Position numbers and translations under genes: made by a program. The notes under the pieces were generated by a model, which did no database searches, was not told the DNA's origin, and saw nothing but the letters and a program-made list of their open reading frames with translations. Positions 1-7,967 of a DNA stretch of 36,043 nucleotides are shown piece after piece (the stretch's first letter is position 1; every line of letters begins with the position of its first letter). The stretch is from HO2-45-28 sp964574495 (GTDB taxonomy: Bacteria; Patescibacteriota; Minisyncoccia; HO2-45-28): positions 1 through 36,043 of the forward strand of contig CAZNNT010000003.1 in NCBI GenBank assembly GCA_964574495.1. Direction: 5' to 3'.

Positions 1-270
1 AAATCCTTGAGTGAAGAAGAGGCCGTGGCCGAAGGGCTTCCCCAGGTCTCTCTTTCATCCCAATACAACGCCAATGAACAAACGGTTTCTCTGAATTGGA
101 CAAGCCAAAACACATCTTCTTGTAACGCTTCGGGCGGCTGGTCGGGCGGCAAAGAAATTTCCGGTTCTCAAACCTTGGGCATTCTTAAAACAACTTCCTA
201 CACTTTAATCTGTTCCGGAATTAAAGAGGATACCAGTGCCTCAAAAACCATTACCGTAGTCGTGCCCTAA
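1..270 (+). CDS. Exported Ig-like domain protein, C-terminal part (5' end outside window)
   Basis: The frame is open to the left edge (first codons K-S-L-S-E-E-E), so only the last 89 codons are visible. The TTG at position 7 is internal and not a start. After an acidic linker the sequence has the pattern of a bacterial Ig-like/PKD-type beta-sandwich: VSLSSQYN, then LNWTSQNTSSCNASGGWSG, then KTTSYTLICSG and a final TITVVVP strand. The W-T-S...C...GGWSG pattern is, from general knowledge, common in cell-surface proteins of Parcubacteria. The gene ends 18 bp before the VirB6-like gene, and a second Ig-like exported protein lies in the same cluster (6232-7230), so a surface role next to the secretion apparatus is likely. 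The full function cannot be read from this fragment. Confidence 0.7.
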   Translation, partial: KSLSEEEAVAEGLPQVSLSSQYNANEQTVSLNWTSQNTSSCNASGGWSGGKEISGSQTLGILKTTSYTLICSGIKEDTSASKTITVVVP

Positions 271-288
271 ACACTTTTTGATTAAATT

Positions 289-2328
289 ATGAGCGACAAA
301 TTCCCAAAAAATATAATAATCCCGATTCTGCTTTTTACGGCTGTCCTCCTGATTGCTTTTTATCCGCCAGTTCAAGCGGCAGCCCAAGAAACCGCCGCTG
401 TCGGGTCAAAACCGCTAATACAAGCGGTCAATGAAGCTGATTGCGGCGGCGCTTTAAATGTACTCGGCGTCTGCATCGGGCGGGCTTTCGCTTGGGTTAT
501 TTTCTGGATACTGGCGGCGGTAGCCAAACTTTTTTCGGTCTTTGGCCTGCTTTTTGACGCCGTCGCCGCCTTCACTTTAAATCCCGCGAATTACGATTTC
601 GCGCCTTTAAGAGACGGCTGGACTATAATCCGCGATACGGCCAACCTCTTTTTCATTTTTATACTTTTATTCATTGCCATTGCCACCATTTTACAAATTG
701 AAACCTACGGCGCGAAGCGCTTTTTACCCAAACTCATCACGGCCGCCATTTTTATCAATTTCTCGTTTGTGGCAACCCAATACATAATTTATTCCTCAAA
801 TTTGTTTACCGGATTTTTTCTGCCGGGCGCTTTTAACGGAGCGACCACCGGCTTTCTTTCCGAAAAATTCGCGGCCGGCATAAATCCCAACGCCATGTTC
901 GCGAGTTTTGAATCAAGAATGGAAACGGCCGACCTGGAAGCGAAACTTGACCAGACCCGCTCGGAACTAGCCGGCTTTGAGGGGATATCGGAGTTAACAC
1001 CCGAACAAATTGCCGAATCCAATAAACTTAGCCGGGAATTAAGCGCGAACCGCGAGAAACTTCAAAAACTGATTAACGACCCGAATAACAAGTCGCCTCA
1101 TAACACCGTCACGCAATTGATTATCGTGATGCTGGGCGTATTGGTATTTTTGGTAATAGCCATGTTCGTGCTGGCTGTGGCGGCCGTGCTTCTGGTTATC
1201 CGCACGGTGGTGCTATGGTTTTTACTAGTCCTTTCTCCGATTGCTTTTATCGCGCCCGCTTTTCCCGGGGGACTCGGGGGGGCCGGAAAAAATTGGTGGG
1301 ACCAGCTCCTAAAACAGTCATTTTTCCTGCCAGCTTTCTTTTTTATGTTTCTTGTCAGCGTCAATATGATCGCTCAATTCCCGAAGACCTTCGGACAAAA
1401 CCAATCCTTTATTGATAACTGGCAGATGGTTATGTTTTACGCTTTAAGCGTGGCTATGATGCTGGCAAGTTTAACCATTGCCCAAAAAATTGGGGCAGTA
1501 GGCGCGGCCCAAGCCCAAAAATATGTCAAATCCGCCCTGAAATACGGCGCGGGCTATGCCGCCGGATATGCCGGAAAAATCGGCAGAAGATACGGCGCTC
1601 CCATTGCCAAGGAATTGGCTACAAGCGATGCCGCTTCGGCCAAATTATTGCGCCGCATTCCTTTTCTTACGAGAGGCCTGGGACAAATCACCGCTAAAGC
1701 CCGCGAGGACGTGGATGGCGCGAAGAAAAAATATGAAAAATACTCCGACTCCGAACTTAAAAATCTTTCAACCCAGTTCGGAACTTCGCGCGAAGGAAGA
1801 ATTGCTATCGCTGAAATTCTGGCCGGCCATAAAAACCTGAAAACCGAAGGAAACTTTACCGGTAAGCATATCAGCGGCAGCGCCTCTATGGCCAAGGGAA
1901 TCGGCAGAAATACCAAAGACATTGATAATCTCCTTTACCAATACGCCCAAACGCCGGAGGAATGGCGCAGAGTCGGAGAAAAAATCACGCCGGCCCAAAT
2001 CGCCGATCTTTCCGGTTCTTTCTTTGAAAATAGAGACGCCATGGACGCGCTGGTCAGCAAAGGGAATATCAGACACATGCAAAGTATTGTTGAATCAAGG
2101 AACGCTCAAGAGACGGCCGCGTTCTTCGGGCACTTATCAGCGAGATCGGGCGGAAACAGCATACAACAAATCGCGGCGCGCCTTAGAAATGTCGGGAATG
2201 ATACTCTGGCCAGCCAATTGGAAGCCGACGGGCCGCATAAAGCCCTGCTGGGTTCTTATGTAAATTACGGCGGTGGAGGCGGGGGACAACAACGACAGCA
2301 AGCAGGATTTAGAGGACCTAACCCTTAA
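289..2328 (+). CDS. VirB6/TrbL-like polytopic membrane protein of a type IV secretion-like system
   Basis: The 679-residue protein starts with a signal-like segment (IIIPILLFTAVLLIAF, cleavage plausible after VQAAA). Several membrane spans follow: about residues 65-95, 118-140, 150-180, 280-325 (a long double span ending LSPIAFIAPAFP), 345-370 and 380-405. A charged coiled-coil stretch sits near residues 210-265 between spans. The last ~270 residues are soluble and end in a GGGGGG-rich tail. Multi-span topology with a large cytoplasmic C-terminus directly upstream of PrgI and VirB4 is characteristic of VirB6/TrbL-like channel components. Sequence alone does not prove the family, because VirB6 proteins diverge strongly. 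The ATG at 289 is the first start after the previous stop, with no recognisable Shine-Dalgarno sequence. Confidence 0.75.
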   Translation: MSDKFPKNIIIPILLFTAVLLIAFYPPVQAAAQETAAVGSKPLIQAVNEADCGGALNVLGVCIGRAFAWVIFWILAAVAKLFSVFGLLFDAVAAFTLNPANYDFAPLRDGWTIIRDTANLFFIFILLFIAIATILQIETYGAKRFLPKLITAAIFINFSFVATQYIIYSSNLFTGFFLPGAFNGATTGFLSEKFAAGINPNAMFASFESRMETADLEAKLDQTRSELAGFEGISELTPEQIAESNKLSRELSANREKLQKLINDPNNKSPHNTVTQLIIVMLGVLVFLVIAMFVLAVAAVLLVIRTVVLWFLLVLSPIAFIAPAFPGGLGGAGKNWWDQLLKQSFFLPAFFFMFLVSVNMIAQFPKTFGQNQSFIDNWQMVMFYALSVAMMLASLTIAQKIGAVGAAQAQKYVKSALKYGAGYAAGYAGKIGRRYGAPIAKELATSDAASAKLLRRIPFLTRGLGQITAKAREDVDGAKKKYEKYSDSELKNLSTQFGTSREGRIAIAEILAGHKNLKTEGNFTGKHISGSASMAKGIGRNTKDIDNLLYQYAQTPEEWRRVGEKITPAQIADLSGSFFENRDAMDALVSKGNIRHMQSIVESRNAQETAAFFGHLSARSGGNSIQQIAARLRNVGNDTLASQLEADGPHKALLGSYVNYGGGGGGQQRQQAGFRGPNP

Positions 2329-2336
2329 AATAAAAT

Positions 2337-2885
2337 ATGCAAAACGATCCAATCGAAAAATTCAAAAATCTGCCGCAGGACTTGAAAGACGCCATATTTG
2401 ACGTCAATTCGGCCAATATTATTCAAGCCATAGCCAAAAAATACGGCTTGAATATAGAACAAACGGGAAAACTCGCCGAAGAAGTCGGCCTCTTAATGCT
2501 CGGCTCCGTTCATCCGCGCGATTTCATAAGGAATTTAAGCAAGAAATTGGAAATTGATATTGAGACGGCTAAAAAAATCGCGTCTGAAATAAACGAGGAA
2601 ATCTTTTCAAAAGTCAAAGAGTCGCTCAAAAAAATTCACGCGGTGGGCGAGGGAATCGCCATGGAAACTCCTGCGCCGGCTCCGACGCCAGTTCCGACGC
2701 CAGTTCCTACGGCCGAGCGCGGCCCGAATCCGCCGCCTGTCGTTTCAATCCAAAAGGCGCCGGAAGTTAAAGAGCCGCAAAACATAAAAAAATCGCCTTT
2801 TGAACAAAAACTTGAAATTGAAAAAGCGCGAGAAGAGAATCGTTATCCGGATAAAGCCGACCCTTATAAAGAACCCCCAAAATAA
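2337..2885 (+). CDS. Cytoplasmic protein of unknown function with a proline-rich linker
   Basis: 182 residues, 8 bp after the VirB6-like gene and 2 bp before the PrgI gene, so it belongs to the same operon. Residues 1-~105 are helical and charged and contain two similar helical segments (DLKDAIFDVNSANIIQAIAKK and DFIRNLSKKLEIDIETAKKI). The middle is an APAPTPVPTPVPT linker encoded by a 12-bp tandem repeat around 2680-2705. The tail is charged and ends DPYKEPPK. There is no signal peptide or membrane span. I do not recognise the family. Its fixed place between VirB6-like and PrgI genes suggests an accessory or adaptor role in the secretion apparatus, which is inference only. Confidence 0.7.
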   Translation: MQNDPIEKFKNLPQDLKDAIFDVNSANIIQAIAKKYGLNIEQTGKLAEEVGLLMLGSVHPRDFIRNLSKKLEIDIETAKKIASEINEEIFSKVKESLKKIHAVGEGIAMETPAPAPTPVPTPVPTAERGPNPPPVVSIQKAPEVKEPQNIKKSPFEQKLEIEKAREENRYPDKADPYKEPPK

Positions 2886-2887
2886 AT

Positions 2888-3295
2888 ATGCGCCAATTTA
2901 GCGTTCCTCAATTCATAGAAGTGGAAGACAAGATTTTTGGGCCGCTCACGCTCAAGCAGTTTATTTATGTTTTGGGAGGGGCCGCTTCAATTTTCATTAT
3001 TTATGTATTCTTCGGCGTGGCCGGAGTGATTTTTCTTGGCCTGCCGGTCGGGGTTTTGGCCGCGGCTCTGGCGTTTTATAAAGTAAACAATCAGCCCTTC
3101 ATAAGCCTTCTGGCCAATGCTTTGTCTTTTTACGCCAAATCAAAATTATACATCTGGAAAAAGCGGGATATAAAAAAATCCGCGGCGCAAAAAACTCCGG
3201 AAATCAAAAAGGAGGAATTGGTAATCCCCAAAATCACCGAAGGCAAATTAAAGGACTTGGCTTGGTCTTTAGACGTTAAAGAAAAAATAAAATAA
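2888..3295 (+). CDS. PrgI family protein (VirB3-like inner-membrane component)
   Basis: 135 residues. The N-terminus reads FSVPQFIEVEDKIFGPLTLKQ, the usual opening of PrgI-family proteins, followed by two adjacent membrane spans (FIYVLGGAASIFIIYVFF and GVIFLGLPVGVLAAALAF) and the short motif YKVNNQPF. A cytoplasmic, lysine-rich tail completes it. PrgI proteins occupy the VirB3 position in the type IV secretion systems of Gram-positive bacteria and CPR, immediately before the VirB4 ATPase. Here the stop codon is followed without a gap by the TraC-like gene and then by VirB4, so the context agrees. Confidence 0.88.
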   Translation: MRQFSVPQFIEVEDKIFGPLTLKQFIYVLGGAASIFIIYVFFGVAGVIFLGLPVGVLAAALAFYKVNNQPFISLLANALSFYAKSKLYIWKKRDIKKSAAQKTPEIKKEELVIPKITEGKLKDLAWSLDVKEKIK

Positions 3296-3949
3296 ATGGC
3301 AAAACCCCTATCAGCGCAGGAATTCGTGCCGATTCGCGAAATCAGAGACGGCATCATCATCACCGAGGACGGCAATCTGCATATAATGCTGATGGCGTCG
3401 TCCCTGAATTTCGCGTTACGTTCCGCGGAAGAACAGGAAGCCATCACCGCGCAATATCAGAATTTCTTGAATTCTCTGGATTTTTCCGTGCAGATTTTTA
3501 TCCAGTCGCGCCGGCTCAACATTGAGCCGTACCTTGAGACCTTAAGGGAAGCCGAGCGGGAGCAGACGAGCGAGCTTCTAAAAATCCAGACCAGGGAATA
3601 TGTGGAATTCGTAAAAAATTTCGTGGAAACCACCAAAATCGTTGATAAAAATTTTTACATCGTCGTTTCTTACGCGCCTCCGTTCGCGATCGGAGGCAAA
3701 AGCGGCATCGGCGGAATTTTCGGGGAATTATTCGGCAAAAAAGAAAAGGCGGAAGGGCAATTGAAAGATGAAAAATTTGAGGAATACAAAAACCAGCTCT
3801 GGCAAAGAGCCGAAACGATATCGGGCGCCATCGCTTCTGCCGGAATAAGAACCGTTCCTTTAAACACCGAGGAGGCGGTTGAATTGTTTTACGGATTATT
3901 CAACCCGGGCGAACTGGAAAAAGGACACGCGCCGCAAATTAGAACTTAA
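3296..3949 (+). CDS. TraC-like domain protein of a type IV secretion system
   Basis: 217 residues, starting at the base after the PrgI stop codon. The segment FVPIREIRDGIIITEDGNL, followed by NFALRSAEEQEAITAQYQNF and LDFSVQIFIQSRRLNIEPYL, matches the conserved opening of TraC/VirB4-associated N-terminal domains in Gram-positive and CPR conjugation-like systems. No Walker motifs are present, so it is not an ATPase. The next gene, full VirB4, begins 11 bp downstream and has its own N-terminal domain. The pair is therefore a stand-alone TraC-like protein plus VirB4 rather than one gene split by a frameshift. It probably sits at the membrane base with PrgI and VirB4. Confidence 0.8.
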   Translation: MAKPLSAQEFVPIREIRDGIIITEDGNLHIMLMASSLNFALRSAEEQEAITAQYQNFLNSLDFSVQIFIQSRRLNIEPYLETLREAEREQTSELLKIQTREYVEFVKNFVETTKIVDKNFYIVVSYAPPFAIGGKSGIGGIFGELFGKKEKAEGQLKDEKFEEYKNQLWQRAETISGAIASAGIRTVPLNTEEAVELFYGLFNPGELEKGHAPQIRT

Positions 3950-3960
3950 ACTTTAACATT

Positions 3961-5772
3961 ATGGCTTTAAGGGACTTATTCAAAAAGAAAGAAAAAGAAA
4001 CGCCGGAAGAAATCATCGCGATTGAACCCTCGCAGATTTATGAAGCGGCGGTTTTGGAATTAAAAGACATCATCGCGCCGTCGGCCTTGGAAGTAAATTC
4101 CAATTACGTAAAAATTGGGGAAAAAATAGCGCGCACCATTTTTGTTTTTTCTTACCCCAAATACCTCTCCATAAATTGGTTTAGTCCCATTATCAATCTG
4201 GACAAAGTTTTTGACGTATCCATTTTCGTCCATCCGATGGACACCGCGGATGTTTTAAGAAAACTTCAAAAGAAAGTGGCCGAAGTCCAGTCGCAAATAA
4301 ATCTTCGCGAAGAAAAGGGACTGGTCAGGGACCCGATGCTGGACGCCGCCCACCAGAATCTTGAAACGCTCAGAGACCAGCTGCAGCAGGCGCAGGAAAA
4401 ATTATTTTCATTCGGACTTTATATCACCATCTACGCCGATTCTTTAGAAGAGCTTAACAGGGAGGAAACGGAAATAAGAAATATGCTTGAATCCAAATTA
4501 ATCTACGCCAAGCCCTCCCTTTTCCAGCAGGACGAGGGGCTGCTGACGGTTTTTCCTCTCGGCAAAGACAAACTGGCCATAAACTCCCGCCTGAATTCTT
4601 CGCCCATATCCAGTTTATTTCCTTTCGTTTCTTTTGACCTCACTTCCAACAAAGGAATTTTATACGGCGTCAACCGCCACAACAACAGTTTGGTGCTTTT
4701 TGACCGATTTTCTCTGGAAAATTACAATTCGGTCATTTTCGCCAAAGCCGGTTCGGGAAAATCTTACGCCGCGAAACTGGAAATCCTGCGCTCTTTAATG
4801 TTTGACACGGATGTCATCATCATTGACCCCGAAAGGGAATACGAATATCTGGCCGAAGCCGTTGACGGCAGGTATTTCAATATCTCACTTTCTTCCGAAC
4901 ATCATATAAATCCCTTTGAACTTCCGAAACCCAGGGAAGACGAGGACCCGACGGATATTTTACGCTCCAACATCATAAATTTGGTGGGACTTTTTAGAAT
5001 AATGCTCGGCGGGCTTACTCCGGAAGAGGACTCGGTGCTGGATCGGGCCATAACCGAAACCTACGCCTCCCGCGACATCACGCCCGATTCCGATTTTTCT
5101 TCAAAAATACCGCCGATACTTTCGGATTTGGAACTGGTGCTGGCCAATATGGAAGGAGGGGAAGGGCTCGCGCAGAAAATGCGCAAATACACCCAGGGCA
5201 CTTGGGCCGGATTCATAAATAAACCGACGAATGTGGACATAAACAAACGCCTCGTGGTTTTTTCGGTGCGGGATATGGAAGACGAATTGCGTCCGGTAGC
5301 GATGTATTTAATAACCCATTATATCTGGAATTCGGTGCGAAAAAATCTTAAAAAACGTCTCCTGGTGATAGACGAGGCCTGGTGGATGATGAAGGAAGAA
5401 CAGGGAGCGTCTTTCCTTTTCGGCATAGCCAAGCGCGCGAGAAAATATTTTTTGGGAGTGGCGACGATTACCCAGGATGTGGGCGACTTTTTGCGCTCTC
5501 CTTACGGCGTGCCTATCATTACCAACTCTTCAATACAACTGCTCTTGAAACAATCGCCGGCGACGATTGACCTTGTGCAAAAAACCTTCAACCTCACCGA
5601 CGAGGAAAAATTCCTGATTTTGGAATCGGACATCGGCGAAGGACTGTTTTTTGCCGGACTTAAACATGTGGCCATAAAAATAATATCGTCCTACACCGAA
5701 GACCAGATTATAACTTCCGACCCGCACCAATTATTAGCCATTAAAAAGGCGAAGGGAGAAATTAACAATTAG
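3961..5772 (+). CDS. VirB4-family type IV secretion ATPase
   Basis: 603 residues. An N-terminal domain (to about 230) includes a coiled-coil segment (VLRKLQKKVAEVQSQINLRE). The ATPase domain has a Walker A motif in FAKAGSGKSYAAK near residue 265, a strand DVIIIDPEREYEYL, and a Walker B in RLLVIDEAWWMM near 470, followed by an ATITQDVGDFL motif. This is the diagnostic set of VirB4/TraC ATPases, which power pilus assembly and substrate transfer at the inner membrane. No relaxase, VirD4 coupling protein or VirB8/9/10 gene is present in the window. The TAG stop (5770-5772) lies inside a dispersed AGCTTxx heptamer-type repeat, so the last codons (EINN) border that repeat. Confidence 0.92.
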   Translation: MALRDLFKKKEKETPEEIIAIEPSQIYEAAVLELKDIIAPSALEVNSNYVKIGEKIARTIFVFSYPKYLSINWFSPIINLDKVFDVSIFVHPMDTADVLRKLQKKVAEVQSQINLREEKGLVRDPMLDAAHQNLETLRDQLQQAQEKLFSFGLYITIYADSLEELNREETEIRNMLESKLIYAKPSLFQQDEGLLTVFPLGKDKLAINSRLNSSPISSLFPFVSFDLTSNKGILYGVNRHNNSLVLFDRFSLENYNSVIFAKAGSGKSYAAKLEILRSLMFDTDVIIIDPEREYEYLAEAVDGRYFNISLSSEHHINPFELPKPREDEDPTDILRSNIINLVGLFRIMLGGLTPEEDSVLDRAITETYASRDITPDSDFSSKIPPILSDLELVLANMEGGEGLAQKMRKYTQGTWAGFINKPTNVDINKRLVVFSVRDMEDELRPVAMYLITHYIWNSVRKNLKKRLLVIDEAWWMMKEEQGASFLFGIAKRARKYFLGVATITQDVGDFLRSPYGVPIITNSSIQLLLKQSPATIDLVQKTFNLTDEEKFLILESDIGEGLFFAGLKHVAIKIISSYTEDQIITSDPHQLLAIKKAKGEINN

Positions 5773-5800
5773 CTTTTAGCTGTTGGCTTATAGCTTTTAG
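5763..5800 (+). repeat. Dispersed AGCTTTT/AGCTTAT-type repeat at the virB4 3' end
   Basis: The block reads TTAGCTTTTAGCTGTTGGCTT and continues TATAGCTTTTAG. The first 21 bases match the copy at 9133-9153 with one mismatch. The repeat provides the TAG stop of virB4 and forms the whole spacer up to the next gene. Related copies lie at 9134-9170, 25223-25253, 29108-29137 and 32641-32673. Confidence 0.8.
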
Positions 5801-5803
5801 AAA

Positions 5804-6229
5804 ATGGTTGAAGAAAAACAAAATCAAACCGAAAACGAGCGCGCTTTGCGCCTCGCGGCCTCAAGAAAAAATGACACAGTAACGGCTGCCGCCGAAAAAT
5901 CAGCCGCGAAAAAAGTTGAATTAATGGAGGCGACCATCGTGCTGGGAGCCGCAGCGCTCATTGACGGCGCGTCATCCCTCGTGATTGCCGCCGGATCGGC
6001 CATACTTTTTTTCCTTCCGGGAGCGGGAGTGATTATGGGTGGTATAATAAAATTAACGGGCTGGGGAATAATGGTCGCTTGGGCGGAACTGCGCGGGCTG
6101 AAAGCGCCGTGGAGCGGATATTCCCGTCTTACCGGGGGGCTATCCTGCCTCGGAATGGCTTTAATAACCATCGGCTATAACAATTCTCCGAAATTACAAG
6201 CCGCCGCCGGATTAAATAAAATCGCTTAA
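5804..6229 (+). CDS. Small membrane protein of unknown function
   Basis: 141 residues. A charged helical N-terminus (about 1-45, rich in K, E and A) is followed by hydrophobic segments near residues 50-90 (ALIDGASSLVIAAGSAILFFL then GVIMGGIIKLTGWGIMVAW) and 105-125. It has no recognisable catalytic motif. It lies in the secretion cluster between VirB4 and the Ig-like exported protein, 2 bp before the latter, so co-expression is likely. I do not recognise the family. A VirB8-like or assembly role cannot be supported by motifs. Confidence 0.65.
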   Translation: MVEEKQNQTENERALRLAASRKNDTVTAAAEKSAAKKVELMEATIVLGAAALIDGASSLVIAAGSAILFFLPGAGVIMGGIIKLTGWGIMVAWAELRGLKAPWSGYSRLTGGLSCLGMALITIGYNNSPKLQAAAGLNKIA

Positions 6230-6231
6230 AC

Positions 6232-7230
6232 ATGTTTCGCTTCTTAATAAAAATAATTTTGCTTGCGGTTCTCGTCGCGGCTTTTGCTTTTTTTGCCAAT
6301 GCCCAAATCGGGCCGTCCCAAAACTCCACTTTTATTGAATTGCGCCAGAATTTTGACGGCCCTCAAAAAGATTTTCCGGGGCCGAATGAAAGCTACGCGG
6401 CGCGCCTCTTAAGCGCGGCCTTTGACCCGCGATCGGCAAACATAACTTGGTTTTTCAACGGCAAAGAGGTCTTAAAGGGCGCCGGCGCCAATGCTTATAA
6501 TTTTAATACGGGAGAACTCGGCTCAACGATTAATCTGCGCGTAACGGCTTTGGCCGGCGCAATCTCTTACGAGGCCTCGCGGACTTTAACCGTAAACGAT
6601 GTTGATCTTTTGTGGCGAGCCGAAACATCAATTCCCAGGTGGTACAAAGGCAAAGCCCTGGCTTCTCCGGGATCCACGGTTATAATTACCGCTTTTCCCG
6701 ATGTTGCCTCCGGAGGAAGAAAACTCTCGGTCTCCAATCTTATTTATCGCTGGTCGCTCGACGGAGAAGATCAGCCGGACGCCTCGGGTTTAAACCGAAA
6801 AAGCATAATTTTACGCGCTTCCAGCGAAGTAAATCTTCCGCAACAGATAACTTTAAAGGTTTCAAACGCCGACCAAACGGTTGGCGCGCAAAAAACAACG
6901 GAGATGGCGCTTACGTCCCCGGAAATCGTCTTTTATGAAGAACACGCGCTTGAGGGGCCCGTCGGCGCTCTGGCTCTTGAACGAATAGACATGTCTCCGG
7001 GCGAAGAAAAAGAATTTCGCTCCTCTCCTTATTTTTTTTCTCAAGGCGAGACGCTGACGCGGGAATGGCGCGTTGACCGTGAAAAAACAGAAAAAGGCGG
7101 TCCCGAAGAATTATTGCGTCTTAAGGTCGTTCCGGAGGCGTCTGGATTTATCACGGTTGAAAACATTATTCAAAATTTAAAAAGCGTGTTTCAGCAGGCG
7201 CGCGCCACTCTCATCATCAATGTACGCTAA
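6232..7230 (+). CDS. Exported Ig-like domain protein of the secretion cluster
   Basis: 332 residues with a clear signal peptide (FLIKIILLAVLVAAFAFFANA, cleavage likely before QIGPSQ). The mature part contains repeated beta-sandwich-like segments: SANITWFFNGKEVLKGAGAN...TLTVNDVD near 65-120, then LIYRWSLDGEDQPDASG and later INVR-type ends. These are typical of PKD/Ig-like folds. The last 11 bp overlap the start of the pilin gene, so the two are translationally coupled. A surface or periplasm-like structural role around the pilus is likely, but the exact family cannot be assigned. Confidence 0.72.
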   Translation: MFRFLIKIILLAVLVAAFAFFANAQIGPSQNSTFIELRQNFDGPQKDFPGPNESYAARLLSAAFDPRSANITWFFNGKEVLKGAGANAYNFNTGELGSTINLRVTALAGAISYEASRTLTVNDVDLLWRAETSIPRWYKGKALASPGSTVIITAFPDVASGGRKLSVSNLIYRWSLDGEDQPDASGLNRKSIILRASSEVNLPQQITLKVSNADQTVGAQKTTEMALTSPEIVFYEEHALEGPVGALALERIDMSPGEEKEFRSSPYFFSQGETLTREWRVDREKTEKGGPEELLRLKVVPEASGFITVENIIQNLKSVFQQARATLIINVR

Positions 7231-7948
7231 ATCGGCCATCATTTTAATAATCATCGCGATTCTTATCGCCTCTACAGCGCTCACGGCTTTCGCGGCCGCT
7301 GATAATACGATAAACGCGGGCAATCCGAGCGGCTGCAAATCCGATGTTTGCAAACAATTTGAGACGTTTAAAGGAGACCTTCTCGGATTTTTAAGGTGGC
7401 TTTTTCCGATAGGCATTGCCACTGCGGGAGCGCTTAGCGTCATTATGTTAATATTCGCGGGCTTTCAATGGATGGCCGGAGCCATCAGCCCTCCGCAGAT
7501 AGAAGCGGCCAAAAGCCGTATAACCGCGGCCCTTAGCGGATTATTTTTAGCCCTTATTTCATGGCTGGTTTTATACACAATAAATCCGGACCTCGTAACT
7601 TTACGCGAACCCGGAAAGTTGAAGCTGGAATGTCCAAACGGCGTATGCCCGAAATTGGAAGAAGCGTTGTTTGGCAAAACACAAAATATAGAATTAATGA
7701 AAAAATACTCCGAAGCGCAAAAAAATGCCACCGAAGCGCAACAAGGAGCTTTAAACAATCCGGATTGCGCCAATATAGTAAAGGCCAGGGAAGCTGATAT
7801 CCGCAAAGCCGAAATATCATTTAAGGCCTGTAATAATAGCTTGGGGGAAAAAGCGCAGCTGTGTATTGATCGCAAAAATAATCTGGATAGATTAAACAAA
7901 AATCTGAACGATTTCAAAAATACAGATTCACGATGCGTAATAAAATAA
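7220..7948 (+). CDS. VirB2/TrbC-type T4SS pilin with a C-terminal extension
   Basis: 242 residues. Signal peptide IILIIIAILIASTALTAFA, then a Cys pair (GCKSDVCKQF), then two membrane spans around WLFPIGIATAGALSVIMLIF and LSGLFLALISWLVLYTINPDL. The link GFQWMAGAISPPQIEAAKSRI between the spans is the hallmark of the T4SS pilin family seen in CPR genomes. After the pilin module there is a ~110-residue charged extension with further cysteines (LECPNGVCPKL, NPDCANI, FKACNNS, AQLCIDR, SRCVIK), unusual for a plain pilin. The cysteines suggest disulfide stabilisation outside the cell. The gene overlaps the preceding Ig-like gene by 11 bp. Confidence 0.82.
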   Translation: MYAKSAIILIIIAILIASTALTAFAAADNTINAGNPSGCKSDVCKQFETFKGDLLGFLRWLFPIGIATAGALSVIMLIFAGFQWMAGAISPPQIEAAKSRITAALSGLFLALISWLVLYTINPDLVTLREPGKLKLECPNGVCPKLEEALFGKTQNIELMKKYSEAQKNATEAQQGALNNPDCANIVKAREADIRKAEISFKACNNSLGEKAQLCIDRKNNLDRLNKNLNDFKNTDSRCVIK

Positions 7949-7953
7949 TATTA

Positions 7954-7959
7954 TATAAT
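7954..7959 (+). promoter_or_regulatory. -10 box (TATAAT), probable leaderless start of the propeller gene
   Basis: A perfect TATAAT ends 8 bp before the ATG at 7968, so transcription would begin at or 1-2 bp before the start codon. No convincing -35 box is visible. The same spacing recurs before polA, tyrS, uvrB and ruvA. Confidence 0.5.
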
Positions 7960-7967
7960 TAGTCGTA

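Noticed and set aside
3296..5772. VirB4 split by a frameshift into two genes
   Set aside because: The 603-residue protein already has a complete VirB4 N-terminal domain and ATPase, and the 217-residue protein matches a separate TraC-like family.
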